Of a DNA stretch of 64,000 nt, positions 18,055 through 27,148 are shown piece by piece. The stretch is from Bdellovibrionaceae bacterium UBA6502. GTDB taxonomy: Bacteria > Bdellovibrionota > Bdellovibrionia > Bdellovibrionales > UBA840. Made by a program: the position numbers and the translations under genes. Location: NCBI GenBank assembly GCA_002436415.1, contig DJMA01000012.1, positions 1 to 64,000 of the forward strand, in the 5' to 3' direction. Under the pieces are notes generated by a model that was not told where the DNA came from, did no database searches, and saw only the letters and a list, made by a program, of their open reading frames with translations. Numbering within the stretch: position 1 is the first letter of the stretch; each line of letters begins with the position of its first letter.

Positions 18055-19062
18055 ATGGCCAAACTACGTGTTGGTATTAATGGTTTTGGAAGAATTGGAA
18101 GAATCCTTTTTCGTGCAGGTTTTGAACGCCTAGACATCGTAGGAATTAACGATTGTGGTGGTGCTGAAACAGCTGCTCATTTGCTTAAATACGACTCCTC
18201 ACACGGAGTATACGATAAATCAGTTGAAGCCGGTGAAAACTCGATCACGGTGGATGGTAAGAACATTCCAATCTCATCAACAAGAAACCCAGAAGAAATT
18301 CCTTGGAAAGACTGGGGTGTTGACGTTGTTTTAGAATGTACTGGTGCTTTCAAAAACAAAGAAGACTTTCAACGTCATATGAAAGACTCTGGTGTAAAAA
18401 AAGTATTGGTTTCCGCTCCTGCTCCAGGTGCTGACTTTACAGTTGTATATGGTATTAACCACAAAGATTATAAACCTGCTGAACATGACATTTTAAGTAA
18501 TGCATCTTGTACTACAAACTGCTTGGCTCCTCTTGCAAAAGTACTTAACGAAGAGTTCGGTATTGAATCAGGTATGATGACTACAGTTCACTCTTATACC
18601 AATGATCAAAAGGTTTTAGACTCTGCTCATAAAGATCTTCGTCGTGCTAGATCAGCAGCCGTTTCAATGATCCCAACTACAACAGGTGCTGCCGTAGCTG
18701 TAACTAAAGTATTGCCAGAATTAGAAGGTAAAATTGATGGAACAAGCGTACGTGTACCAACTCCGAACGTTTCTTTAGTAGACTTCGTGGTAAACACTAA
18801 AAACAAAGTAACTACAGAAACTGTAAATGCAGCTCTTAAAAAGGCATCTGAGTCTTCTTTAAAAGGTGTTTTAGCTTATGAAGACGCACCTTTGGTTAGC
18901 TGTGATTATATGGGGAATAAATACTCCTCAATCGTAGACACTTTGAGCACTATGGTTATTGGCGATAATATGTTAAAAGTTATGTCTTGGTACGATAATG
19001 AAGCTGGCTTTTCTAATCGCATGATTGATCTAGCCGAGTACATTCAAGAACAAGGTTTATAA
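18055..19062 (+). CDS. gap: Type I glyceraldehyde-3-phosphate dehydrogenase
   Basis: A 335-residue enzyme oxidising glyceraldehyde-3-phosphate to 1,3-bisphosphoglycerate with NAD. The N-terminus (KLRVGINGFGRIGR) is the Rossmann nucleotide-binding site; Asp33 in INDCG favours NAD over NADP. Catalytic Cys152 is in NASCTTNC; the HSYT and SWYDNE motifs are present. The start at 18055 follows AAAGGAGAT. The reading frame extends 14 codons upstream, but those overlap the promoter. It leads the gap-pgk-tpiA-secG cluster, and its codon use looks smoother than its neighbours', consistent with high expression. Confidence 0.98.
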   Translation: MAKLRVGINGFGRIGRILFRAGFERLDIVGINDCGGAETAAHLLKYDSSHGVYDKSVEAGENSITVDGKNIPISSTRNPEEIPWKDWGVDVVLECTGAFKNKEDFQRHMKDSGVKKVLVSAPAPGADFTVVYGINHKDYKPAEHDILSNASCTTNCLAPLAKVLNEEFGIESGMMTTVHSYTNDQKVLDSAHKDLRRARSAAVSMIPTTTGAAVAVTKVLPELEGKIDGTSVRVPTPNVSLVDFVVNTKNKVTTETVNAALKKASESSLKGVLAYEDAPLVSCDYMGNKYSSIVDTLSTMVIGDNMLKVMSWYDNEAGFSNRMIDLAEYIQEQGL

Positions 19063-19083
19063 TTAAAAAATACATTTTTTCTT

Positions 19084-19110
19084 AGGTCGGACCTCGGTCT
19101 GACCTTTTTC
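19084..19110 (+). terminator. Hairpin between gap and pgk
   Basis: An 8-bp stem (19084-19091 with 19098-19105, one G-U pair) with a 6-nt loop is followed by TTTTCTTT. It lies right before the pgk ribosome binding site. It may be a partial terminator or 3' processing/stabilising hairpin that lets gap be expressed above pgk. Confidence 0.65.
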
Positions 19111-19123
19111 TTTGGAGAAATAA

Positions 19124-20317
19124 ATGAATGCTTTAGATGGAATTCAAAAAATCACTGATATTGACTTAAAAGCGAAGAAGCTTTTTTTACGACTAGATCT
19201 AAATGTTCCACTTGATGGTAATCGAATTGTGGATGACTTACGTATCAAGGCGGCTCTACCAACCATTCAATACGCGATTGAGGCTGGCGCAAAAATCATG
19301 CTGTGTTCTCATTTGGGTAGACCGAAAGAAAAAGGTGATCCAAGTTGTAGCCTAGAACCAGTAGCTGTACACCTTAGTGAGTTATTAAAAAAAGAAGTAG
19401 TATTAGTAGAAGATCCTGAAGGCGATGGAGCTAAGGCATTGATCAATGGCCTAACTTCCAACCAAATTTTACTTCTAGAGAACATTCGTTATGCTAGTGG
19501 TGAAACAAAAAATGATGAAAAGCTTGCAGAACATTTTGCTAGCTTTGTTGATGTATACATCAATGATGCCTTTGGAGCCTCTCACCGTGCCCACGCAAGC
19601 ATTAAGGCTTTAGCCGAAAAAGTTCCCGTAAAAGGCATTGGCTTTTTGATGGAAAAAGAACTAAGCATGCTTGGTCGACTTTTAGAAAAACCTGAGACCC
19701 CCTATGTTGCCGTGATGGGTGGAAGTAAAGTATCTGATAAAATTGATTTAATTCAAAACCTAATGGACAAAGTAGATAGCTTCATCATTGGCGGTGCTAT
19801 GTCCTATACCTTTTTAGCGGCTAAAGGAATTCCGGTTGGCTCAAGTAGAATCGAGTCAGAAAAAATTGGTTTCGCGAGAGATCTTATTGAAAGAATTGAG
19901 GGTCGCGGAAAGAAAATTTTATTACCTGTAGATCACATCGCAGTAAAAGAATTCAAAGCAGATGCACAAATCACTGAAACACCTACAGATGCAATTCCAG
20001 AGGGAATGATGGCTGTAGACATTGGACCAAAAACAAGAACTCTCTTTACTGGAGAAATTCGTCAGGCCAAGACTTTACTTTGGAATGGACCGATGGGCGT
20101 TTATGAAATGGAAGCCTTTGCTAAGGGAAGCTTACAAGTGGCTCGCGCTTTTGCTGATTCTGAAGGTTTTAGTGTAATTGGTGGTGGTGATTCAGCTGCC
20201 GTTGTTAACTCCACAGATTTCGCTGATAAAATGGATCACATCAGCACTGGCGGTGGCGCTAGCCTTGAGTACCTACAAGGTGACGATTTACCAGGTTTAG
20301 CAGCTCTAAGATCATAA
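19124..20317 (+). CDS. pgk: Phosphoglycerate kinase
   Basis: A 397-residue two-lobed enzyme generating ATP from 1,3-bisphosphoglycerate. Visible family motifs: FLRLDLNVPLDGNRIVDD (substrate strand), HLGRPKEKGDP, the GASHRAHAS segment, VMGGSKVSDKI and the nucleotide-binding WNGPMGVYE and GGGDSAA. Length and order match bacterial Pgk. The ATG follows GGAGA with a 6-nt spacer, directly after the hairpin ending gap, and tpiA starts 11 bp downstream. Confidence 0.98.
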   Translation: MNALDGIQKITDIDLKAKKLFLRLDLNVPLDGNRIVDDLRIKAALPTIQYAIEAGAKIMLCSHLGRPKEKGDPSCSLEPVAVHLSELLKKEVVLVEDPEGDGAKALINGLTSNQILLLENIRYASGETKNDEKLAEHFASFVDVYINDAFGASHRAHASIKALAEKVPVKGIGFLMEKELSMLGRLLEKPETPYVAVMGGSKVSDKIDLIQNLMDKVDSFIIGGAMSYTFLAAKGIPVGSSRIESEKIGFARDLIERIEGRGKKILLPVDHIAVKEFKADAQITETPTDAIPEGMMAVDIGPKTRTLFTGEIRQAKTLLWNGPMGVYEMEAFAKGSLQVARAFADSEGFSVIGGGDSAAVVNSTDFADKMDHISTGGGASLEYLQGDDLPGLAALRS

Positions 20318-20328
20318 GGGGGATAAAA

Positions 20329-21075
20329 ATGATTTTTGCTGGAAATTGGAAATTAAATATGGGGCCGAAAGCGGTTCAAAACTTTTTTAAGGAATTTAAA
20401 GAAGCTAATATAAACGAAGAGACACAAAAACAATGTTATTTCTTCCCACAAAATTTGAGCCTTTCCTCAGCCATTGCCGCCGCAGAAGGTTTAAATGTAA
20501 ACTTAGGAAGTCAAAACATCGCGGCTGAAAAGTCAGGTGCTTTCACTGGTGAAAATTCTCTAGAGGTTCTAGAAGAGCTAAAACTCGCTTACTGCCTCAT
20601 CGGTCATAGCGAAAGAAGAAGCATATTCAAAGAAGATCTAAATGACATTCGTGCCAAAATGAACCTCTTAAACTCCTCAGCGGTTTCTGCCATTCTTTGT
20701 ATTGGCGAAAGTCTTGAGGAAAGAGAAGCTGGTAAAACCAACGAAGTACTAAAAGAGCAATTAGAAACGGCTTTATTAGAAGTACCTGAAACAAAAGACT
20801 TCATCCTTGCCTATGAACCGGTTTGGGCCATTGGCACAGGAAAAGTGGCTAGCCCGGAAATGGCTGAAGAAGCACATTTGTTTGTAAGAAATTTTCTAAA
20901 AGAAAAGTATTCAGAAGAAAAAGCCAAAAACACAGCCATCCTTTACGGTGGAAGCGTGAAGCCAGAAAGTAGCAAAGGCCTTTCACAAATGCCTAATATT
21001 GACGGCTTCCTAATTGGTGGTGCTTCTTTGAAAGTAGACAGTTTCAAGGGAATTATTGATAATTCAGAGTCTTAA
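20329..21075 (+). CDS. tpiA: Triosephosphate isomerase
   Basis: A 248-residue TIM barrel interconverting dihydroxyacetone phosphate and glyceraldehyde-3-phosphate. Catalytic residues are visible: Lys in GNWKLNMG, His in GHSERR and Glu in YEPVWAIGTG; the phosphate-binding YGGSVKP and GGASL loops are intact. It follows pgk after 11 bp with AAGGGGGAT as ribosome binding site. Confidence 0.98.
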   Translation: MIFAGNWKLNMGPKAVQNFFKEFKEANINEETQKQCYFFPQNLSLSSAIAAAEGLNVNLGSQNIAAEKSGAFTGENSLEVLEELKLAYCLIGHSERRSIFKEDLNDIRAKMNLLNSSAVSAILCIGESLEEREAGKTNEVLKEQLETALLEVPETKDFILAYEPVWAIGTGKVASPEMAEEAHLFVRNFLKEKYSEEKAKNTAILYGGSVKPESSKGLSQMPNIDGFLIGGASLKVDSFKGIIDNSES

Positions 21076-21148
21076 ACAGCTGACATAGGGAGTTTTTGCA
21101 GGTTTATTAAGCAACTTTTCCCTATCTACCAATCAACACACAGTTTTC

Positions 21149-21177
21149 TGGACAAAATATTTGGTTTTTTCTATAGT
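21149..21177 (+). promoter_or_regulatory. Promoter of secG
   Basis: TGGACA (21149-21154) and TATAGT (21172-21177) with a 17-bp spacer lie upstream of secG, predicting a start near 21184 and a short leader containing GGAGGA. secG can thus be transcribed independently of the glycolytic genes. An imperfect hairpin (arms 21085-21091 and 21119-21125) precedes it. Confidence 0.7.
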
Positions 21178-21206
21178 CTGATAGTTCCAACGGAGGATAT
21201 TTAAAT

Positions 21207-21575
21207 ATGTTAACTTTTATTAGTGTAATCCACATCTTAGCAGCATTGATTTTAATTGGTTTAGTTCTAGCCCAAGATTCAAAAAGTGGCGGAATGGGTA
21301 TGTTAGGTGGTGGTTCATCAAGTGTTTTTGGTGCCTCTGGTGGAGCAAATATTCTTGTAAAAGCAACTAGAACGGTTGCCATCGTATTTGCAGCTACTTG
21401 TATTGGACTTACCATTATGAGTGCCAACTCCACTAAATCAGTGATCGATGCCCTACCGGCTAGCGTTGCTACTGATGCAGCACAAGAAGCCCCTGCGGCA
21501 GACATGGCAGCTCCACAAGACTCAGCTCCAATGGCTGAAGAAGCTCCTGCCAAAGAAGAAGCACCAGCTCAATAA
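21207..21575 (+). CDS. secG: Preprotein translocase subunit SecG
   Basis: A 122-residue inner-membrane protein with two helices (about 1-22 and 48-70) separated by the conserved loop QDSKSGGMGMLGGGSS. It stimulates SecYEG-mediated protein export. The C-terminal ~45 residues are Ala/Pro/Glu-rich (repeats of EEAPA type), a low-complexity tail common in SecG of this kind. It has its own promoter and terminator and follows tpiA, a widespread arrangement. Confidence 0.93.
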   Translation: MLTFISVIHILAALILIGLVLAQDSKSGGMGMLGGGSSSVFGASGGANILVKATRTVAIVFAATCIGLTIMSANSTKSVIDALPASVATDAAQEAPAADMAAPQDSAPMAEEAPAKEEAPAQ

Positions 21576-21600
21576 TTTAAACTGAAATATATTTAACGAA

Positions 21601-21629
21601 AGAGAGCTAGATTTAGCTCTCTTTTTTTT
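21601..21629 (+). terminator. Intrinsic terminator after secG
   Basis: A perfect 9-bp stem (21601-21609 with 21614-21622) with a 4-nt loop runs into eight T residues. It ends the gap-pgk-tpiA-secG transcription unit, just before the convergent ybeY gene. Confidence 0.9.
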
Positions 21630-21648
21630 ATTCCCTACAAGCTAGAAA

Positions 21649-22092
21649 TTAAAAAAACTGCCCTGATAGGTTCTCAAAAATAGAGTCCTGAAGATCAAAC
21701 ATTTCTTTAGCATCTTCTTCGTTGGTTTCGTGCTCAAAGCCCAAAAGGTGCAATACACCATGTAGATACATATAAGCTAACTCTTGCTCAAAACTGAGTT
21801 TGTGTTCTTTAGCATTCTCACGAATCACTTCAATGCAAAACACTAACTCCCCCAAACTAGATTCTTCTACCGGGGCAAAACTTAACACATCAGTGGCTTT
21901 GTCTTTGGATCGAAAATTTAAATTTAACTCTCTAATCTTTTCTTCATCAACAAATACAGCCACTAATTCTTCAACCTCAGAAGGTATTAAAACATCTCTC
22001 TCCACCAAGGAGCTAACTATGGCCTCGGACCAATCCATGAGAAAGGTTTCGGGAATTTCGGTTTTGGTTTTATTAACAAACAAAATTTCCAT
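21649..22092 (-). CDS. ybeY: Endoribonuclease YbeY
   Basis: A 147-residue zinc endoribonuclease required for 16S rRNA 3' maturation and ribosome quality control. The zinc motif HGVLHLLGFEH (His-x3-His-x5-His) is intact near residue 114, preceded by the conserved NLNFRSKDKATDVLSF segment. It lies one base downstream of the 7TM-HD phosphohydrolase gene on the same strand, a frequent pairing in bacterial genomes. Confidence 0.95.
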   Translation of the reverse strand: MEILFVNKTKTEIPETFLMDWSEAIVSSLVERDVLIPSEVEELVAVFVDEEKIRELNLNFRSKDKATDVLSFAPVEESSLGELVFCIEVIRENAKEHKLSFEQELAYMYLHGVLHLLGFEHETNEEDAKEMFDLQDSIFENLSGQFF

Positions 22093-22093
22093 G

Positions 22094-24547
22094 CTAATTC
22101 ACTATATTGGATTTTGTAGAAGGACTGTACTCTGACAATCTTCCACCCGCCTCTTTCGGATAATCAATTCTCTGATGATAAATGGTAAGAAGAGTTCTAA
22201 TGAAACTCTTTTCAATGATTTTCAAATCTCTTAATGTAAGAGCACAAGCCTCAAGCTGGCCATCCATAAACTTATTGTGAATGACATTTTTGACAATATT
22301 TTGTAATCGTACTGGCGTTGGTTCATCCAAAGACCTAGCCGCCGCTTCGATACTATCTGCCAACATCACTACACCAGCTTCTTTAAACTGTGGCTTAGGA
22401 CCTGGGTATCTAAAATCTTCTTCTCTGGCAGAATGAAGCGCTTCGTTTTCACTCTGCTTGGCCTTGTTGTAGAAATATGCGATCAAACTTGTACCATGAT
22501 GTTGTCGAATGATATCAATGATTGGTTTTCCTAGTTTGTATCTCTCACCCATTTCAACCCCATCCTTAACGTGCGCAACTAGGATCGTCTTACTCATATT
22601 TGGTGAAATATGATCATGGGGATTAAATTCTTTCTTTTGGTTTTCTACAAAGTACTCAGGGTGTAAGCTTTTTCCAATGTCGTGATAGTAGGCCCCCACT
22701 TTTGCCAATAAAGCATTGGCTCCAATTTCTTCACAGGCTGCCTCACACATGGTTCCAACCACTATACAGTGGTGATAAGTCCCTGGAGCTTTCACTATCA
22801 TTTCTTTTAACAATGGATGGTTTAAATTGCTTAACTCCAATAGTCTGACATCCGTCGTAAAATTGAAAACACTCTCAAAAATAGGAATCAAGCTAGTAGC
22901 AATCATAGAAGCTAAAACACCACTCATAAAACCAGCAGCAGAGTTCCAAGCGATATGAAACCAAAGTCTCTCGCCACCACTAAGGTAGGTTAATACAGCA
23001 ATCACAAGCATCTGCACAAGGCCAGTACGAATCCCGGCATAATAGATATCATTTCGCTTAGAAAAGCTAAAAACACCTCTAGCTGCAGCGATTCCAGCAA
23101 ACAAGCTAACCACCATAAAGGTAAAACTAAAGTTTAATAATACGCCTGTCACAACTGCAATAAAAATACAGAACATCCAAATGATCTGAATGTTTGTCAC
23201 CAATAGAGCTAGCATCATACCAGCTACACCAATAGGATTTAAATAATGAAAAAACTCATCCGAAATTGGAAGTCCCACTTCATCGAGTGGAGAAAGAGCA
23301 TTTAAAAATAGAGCTAACTTAGTGATTAAAACAGAAATGATCGTTATAGATAAAATAGCACCAAGGTGACGATTTTCAATGCGAATGCGCACGCTAGAAT
23401 AACGTCTCACATAACTAAACATCACCAAAATAAGACTCACAAACAAGACCGCCATAGCAAAGGACATTAAGTCCGTCTGGCGCTTTTGATTCAGTCTTCT
23501 GATTTGATCAAGAATGATAATGTGTTGAGGCTGAAAGGTAGAACCTTCAGAAACGATGACCTGTCCTTTTTTAATAGAAAGATTCACCTTTACCACAGAG
23601 TTTCTAGCTTTTTGCCTTCTCTCTTTCGTTTCATCTCTCATCAAAATCATATTTGCGCTCAAAAGATTTTCGGCAAATTTTGCGAGAGTACGACGCCCCT
23701 TGGTTTTTAATACATTCGTTTTAAGGTTTCTAGGCCACACAAAATCTCGTTGGATGGATCGAAGGTCAGCAATTTCATTTACTGGGAACTTTAACTCATC
23801 CCCTTTTCCATCCAAACTTAATATTACGGCTTCCCTTTTAGAAAGCTGCAAAGGTCCAAGATCGGCAATGATTTTAACACCAACATAGGGCTCCAAAAGA
23901 TTTACCAAAAGATTGGCTACATCAATGGAAAACCTTTGTTCTGCCAAAAACAAAAACACTCGATCGTCTACTTGCTTGCCAAGGATTTCCTCAAAACGTT
24001 CTTTATTTTTTTGCAGAAATTCACTGATCTGCTTGTCTTTTTTAAACTCAGATCGTGACCATTTTGTTCCGACCAAACGTCCACGCATTTCTTTGAAACT
24101 TGAGTAAACTCGATCAAATAGGCTTTCGTAAATGTCACGATCGTAACGAAAAATCGGAGGTACACTTTCTTCGGCGCGAACTCTTTTTTCAGCCGTTGCA
24201 ATTTCATCTACCATTTCAAAGGTAATCGGCGAACGAATATCAATGGCAGCAATGTCCCCTTCTTTATAACCTGTATAAATAGGGTCAAATTCTAGATTGA
24301 TTAAAAAGGCCAAAAAGATAGAGCAGACAAACAACAAAGCAGTCATACGAACTTTGAAGCTCGACTCTAGAAGGTAAAGCATCTTTCCCAAAAAGGTTCT
24401 CTCAATTCCTAAACTGTTTACCCAGTTTAAAAACTGATCCCCTTGATCTTGGTACTTTGATCGGTTTACCGATTTTTGTTTTCCGTTCTTCTTCTTTTCC
24501 ACACTATTCCTTTGTTTCATTTTAGAACAATTGATCGTGCGTGTCAC
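22094..24547 (-). CDS. 7TM-HD family membrane phosphohydrolase (PgpH-like)
   Basis: An 817-residue protein with a basic N-terminal tail, one membrane helix near 70-90, an extracytoplasmic 7TMR-HDED region (about 95-350), a block of about seven helices (365-560) and a cytoplasmic HD domain (about 575-800). HD metal motifs are visible: HHCIVVG, then YYHDIGK and later HVKDG and RQHHG. Relatives such as PgpH hydrolyse cyclic di-AMP, so this is a candidate c-di-AMP phosphodiesterase. The listed start is a GTG; an ATG at 24520 would remove nine residues, and neither has a clear ribosome binding site. Confidence 0.85.
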   Translation of the reverse strand: MTRTINCSKMKQRNSVEKKKNGKQKSVNRSKYQDQGDQFLNWVNSLGIERTFLGKMLYLLESSFKVRMTALLFVCSIFLAFLINLEFDPIYTGYKEGDIAAIDIRSPITFEMVDEIATAEKRVRAEESVPPIFRYDRDIYESLFDRVYSSFKEMRGRLVGTKWSRSEFKKDKQISEFLQKNKERFEEILGKQVDDRVFLFLAEQRFSIDVANLLVNLLEPYVGVKIIADLGPLQLSKREAVILSLDGKGDELKFPVNEIADLRSIQRDFVWPRNLKTNVLKTKGRRTLAKFAENLLSANMILMRDETKERRQKARNSVVKVNLSIKKGQVIVSEGSTFQPQHIIILDQIRRLNQKRQTDLMSFAMAVLFVSLILVMFSYVRRYSSVRIRIENRHLGAILSITIISVLITKLALFLNALSPLDEVGLPISDEFFHYLNPIGVAGMMLALLVTNIQIIWMFCIFIAVVTGVLLNFSFTFMVVSLFAGIAAARGVFSFSKRNDIYYAGIRTGLVQMLVIAVLTYLSGGERLWFHIAWNSAAGFMSGVLASMIATSLIPIFESVFNFTTDVRLLELSNLNHPLLKEMIVKAPGTYHHCIVVGTMCEAACEEIGANALLAKVGAYYHDIGKSLHPEYFVENQKKEFNPHDHISPNMSKTILVAHVKDGVEMGERYKLGKPIIDIIRQHHGTSLIAYFYNKAKQSENEALHSAREEDFRYPGPKPQFKEAGVVMLADSIEAAARSLDEPTPVRLQNIVKNVIHNKFMDGQLEACALTLRDLKIIEKSFIRTLLTIYHQRIDYPKEAGGRLSEYSPSTKSNIVN

Positions 24548-24814
24548 TTTTCATCTTAATACTATTATCGGCATTCGCTCTTACTAACCCCAGAAAATTC
24601 CTTAAAAATAAATGGAATTTCCAGAGTTAACACGGCCTAGGCCCTGTATATTTGAGATCAAAGTCTTGCTACTAAAAAGCAAACCAGTTTTTTCAAAAAA
24701 AGATCATTTAAAAAGCAAGCGCACAATAAAAAACCAATCTAGTTTTCTAGGCTACAGCTCCCTCATTTTTTACAAGTTTAAGAGATGAGTCTGGCTAAAT
24801 TTGTAATTTTTTAT

Positions 24815-24820
24815 TAGTCT
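24815..24820 (+). promoter_or_regulatory. Probable -10 box of a leaderless mazG transcript
   Basis: TAGTCT (TANNNT) ends 6 nt before the mazG ATG at 24827, and no Shine-Dalgarno sequence is present. A weak -35 candidate (TGGCTA, 24792-24797) lies 17 bp upstream. Confidence 0.45.
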
Positions 24821-24826
24821 CTCTTC

Positions 24827-25657
24827 ATGAAGAATTACCTTAAAGAATTGCAAGAATTCGAATCCGTAGTCAGCGCCCTTCGCGACCCAAAAACAGGTTG
24901 TCCTTGGGATTTACAGCAAAACCTAAACTCACTCACTCAATTCATGAGTGAAGAGTCTTCAGAGTACATCAGTGCCGTGGCAGGTGGTAAGTCTGAGGAA
25001 ATTAAAGATGAACTGGGTGATGTACTCTTGCAAGTGTTTTTAAACGCAAAGGTCGCTGAACAAGAAGGACTCTTTACTCTGGAAGATGTCGTTAAAAACA
25101 TTAAAGAAAAAATGATTCGCAGGCACCCTCATGTGTTTTCAGATACAAAATTAGCAGACTCTGAAGCCGTTAAAGAGAATTGGGAAAAAATCAAACAAAC
25201 AGAAAAAAAGAACACTCCCCTAGAAAAACTTTTTAGCATTCCAAAAAGCTTACCGGGCTTATTAGAGGCGACAGAAATAGGTAAAAGCGTTGCCAAACTA
25301 AACTTTGAATGGCCTAGCGCTAGAAGCATTTTATCTAAACTTCACGAAGAAGTGGCAGAAGTCATTGAAGAACTGGACGCTGTTTCCTCTGAAGATGATT
25401 TTAAAACCGACAAAGAAGCCTTTCGAAAAATGGAACATGAAATTGGAGATCTCTTATTTGTGGTTTCTCAATTTTCTCGAAAACTAAAAATCAATCCGGA
25501 ACTAGCAGTGAAAAAATGCAACGAAAGGTTTTTTCAACGATTTTCTCATGTCGCTAAAAAAGTAGAAGAAGCAGGGAGAGAATTTAATGATTTCACAAGC
25601 GATGAGATGGAAAACTTTTGGACAGAAGCTAAAAAAATTGAAAAGTCAAAGTTCTAA
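24827..25657 (+). CDS. mazG: Nucleoside triphosphate pyrophosphohydrolase MazG
   Basis: A 276-residue protein with two tandem MazG helical domains. The first (about 5-115) has GCPWDLQQ, the metal motif EESSEY and DELGDVLLQV; the second (about 155-260) has HEEVAEVIEEL and HEIGDLLFVV. It hydrolyses NTPs and (p)ppGpp-related nucleotides to monophosphates, acting in house-cleaning and starvation responses. It stands alone on the plus strand between minus-strand genes, with no ribosome binding site and a TANNNT box positioned for leaderless transcription. Confidence 0.94.
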   Translation: MKNYLKELQEFESVVSALRDPKTGCPWDLQQNLNSLTQFMSEESSEYISAVAGGKSEEIKDELGDVLLQVFLNAKVAEQEGLFTLEDVVKNIKEKMIRRHPHVFSDTKLADSEAVKENWEKIKQTEKKNTPLEKLFSIPKSLPGLLEATEIGKSVAKLNFEWPSARSILSKLHEEVAEVIEELDAVSSEDDFKTDKEAFRKMEHEIGDLLFVVSQFSRKLKINPELAVKKCNERFFQRFSHVAKKVEEAGREFNDFTSDEMENFWTEAKKIEKSKF

Positions 25658-26452
25658 TTAGGAAGGATCTAGAATTTGTTCTAAACTAATTTCTAAACCA
25701 GACTGATAGTTTTGAATTTTACATTTTAAATGATTGTGTTTGCATAGATAGCCAACAAGACTCAAGCCAATTCCAAAGTGTTTGTATTCCTGATCCAACT
25801 GAAAGAACGGCTTTGTTACATTAAATAGCTGATCCGATTTAATTCCACCGCCCTCATCTAAGAAAACAATTTTATACCATGATTCATCGCCAGAGAGAGT
25901 TACCTTAATTTTTTTCTTTTTTTGCTTATGATTCGCTCGTAGCGAATTATCTAAAATATGATATACAACTCTCTCCAAGAACAAAGGATTCTCAAAAAGA
26001 ACATCATCTTCCGATTCCACTTTAAATTCTAGTTCTTGCTGAAAACCATAGAATCCTAAAAGATGATTAAAAATTTCCGTCAGCATGGAACCAAAGGAAA
26101 CATTTTGTTTCTCTGAAAGTTTATCTGTTGGGCTAGCATAAGATTTTAAATTATCACTAATATGGCCCACTTTTGACTCGGAGATATCTAAAAGATTTAA
26201 GACTTTTGAAACCTTTTCGATGTCAAAATCCTCTTTAGATTTAATTCGCCCAAGCTGCACTGAGGCTGATTTTAAGATGCTTAAAGCATTGTTTAACTCA
26301 TGAGAAAGAAGCCCACCAATTAATGCAAGATCTCCCAAAATTTGGTCTTGAAACAAATATTTGTTATCGGGCTTTTTATTATCCATAAAAACTGTTCGGG
26401 CCTCAAAAATAAAAGTTAAAGCTTTTATAAATCTTAACTTTTCATTGAGCAT
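25658..26452 (-). CDS. Cytosolic histidine kinase
   Basis: A 264-residue soluble kinase with a HisKA-like H-box (LLSHELNNALSIL) near residue 59 and a HATPase domain: HILDNSLRANH as N box, DEGGGI as G1 and GIGLSLVGY as G2. No membrane helix or sensor domain is seen. The first ~22 codons may not be translated; an internal ATG at 26386 would begin MDNKKPDN. It lies 37 bp downstream of a single-domain response regulator and is clearly paralogous to the broken kinase at 27149-27856 (shared GDLAL(I/L)GGL, HELNN, VTKPFFQL and ENP-FLERVV segments). Phosphotransfer to the adjacent regulator is likely. Confidence 0.85.
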   Translation of the reverse strand: MLNEKLRFIKALTFIFEARTVFMDNKKPDNKYLFQDQILGDLALIGGLLSHELNNALSILKSASVQLGRIKSKEDFDIEKVSKVLNLLDISESKVGHISDNLKSYASPTDKLSEKQNVSFGSMLTEIFNHLLGFYGFQQELEFKVESEDDVLFENPLFLERVVYHILDNSLRANHKQKKKKIKVTLSGDESWYKIVFLDEGGGIKSDQLFNVTKPFFQLDQEYKHFGIGLSLVGYLCKHNHLKCKIQNYQSGLEISLEQILDPS

Positions 26453-26489
26453 CCTTGAAGGATTAAATACGTTTCTTAAGGACCATGGA

Positions 26490-26828
26490 CTAGCTAGACA
26501 TCTTTTGCTTATGCCTATCTAACATTTTAAAGACTTGATCCGGCGAGAATGGTTTTTCAAGATAGTCCCGCTCCTGCAACCCAGGAACTTCCTCGCCCGA
26601 CATAATGCATAGGCTTAAATTGGGAGGTAAATCTCTAGAAAATTCGATACCAAGGCCTTCTTTTAAATTGTTATCACAAATTACAAAATCAACTTTTTCT
26701 TGATTCTCTACAATAAACTTTTGCGCTTCAAAAAAATTAGTAAAACCCACCACCTGCAAGTCTTCTAACTCCAGCAAATCCGTTAAAGCACTCAGTAAAT
26801 CTTCTTCGTCTTCAATAATAACATACAT
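26490..26828 (-). CDS. Single-domain response regulator
   Basis: A 112-residue receiver. It begins YVIIEDEEDLL (acidic pocket), has VICDNNL with the phospho-acceptor Asp, IMSGEE, and ends with YLEKPF containing the conserved Lys. There is no output domain, as in CheY/Spo0F-type phosphorelay proteins. Its ATG lies 2 bp after the stop of the truncated HD gene and has no own ribosome binding site, so it probably depended on translational coupling. The kinase at 25658-26452 follows directly. Confidence 0.88.
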   Translation of the reverse strand: MYVIIEDEEDLLSALTDLLELEDLQVVGFTNFFEAQKFIVENQEKVDFVICDNNLKEGLGIEFSRDLPPNLSLCIMSGEEVPGLQERDYLEKPFSPDQVFKMLDRHKQKMSS

Positions 26829-26830
26829 AA

Positions 26831-27148
26831 CTAAGCACCACGTTCGGATGTACCATCCATTTTCGTTTTATAATAACCAAAAACCTCATACAAACTATCA
26901 ATGAACTTTGCATCAAACTTATCACTATGAAATTCAGTAATTTTGTTAAGCGCCATTTTTGCTGGGTTGTCGTGCTCTTTAAAATCACGGAAACACAGAT
27001 TAACAAACAAATCGACTAAGCCAACCACAGATGCCAAGGGCTGCTTCGAAGGACTACTAATTTGATATTCTGCACCTGTATTTAACTCTTCATGATTATG
27101 ATGATAGCTAACAATATTAAGAACCTCTGAGGAAACTCCTCCAAGCTG
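26831..27148 (-). pseudogene. Truncated HD-type signalling domain (C-terminal fragment)
   Basis: The frame from 27148 down to 26831 is open and encodes about 105 residues resembling the C-terminal half of an HD/HD-GYP domain: a VLNIVSYHHNHEELNTG segment followed by PLASVVGLVDLF and FDAKFIDSLYEVF. The N-terminal half, with the catalytic His and HD pair, is missing. The fragment has no credible start codon and its frame continues, through one TAG at 27149-27151, from the end of the decayed kinase upstream. This looks like a deletion joint. HD-GYP domains hydrolyse cyclic di-GMP; this remnant should be inactive. Confidence 0.65.
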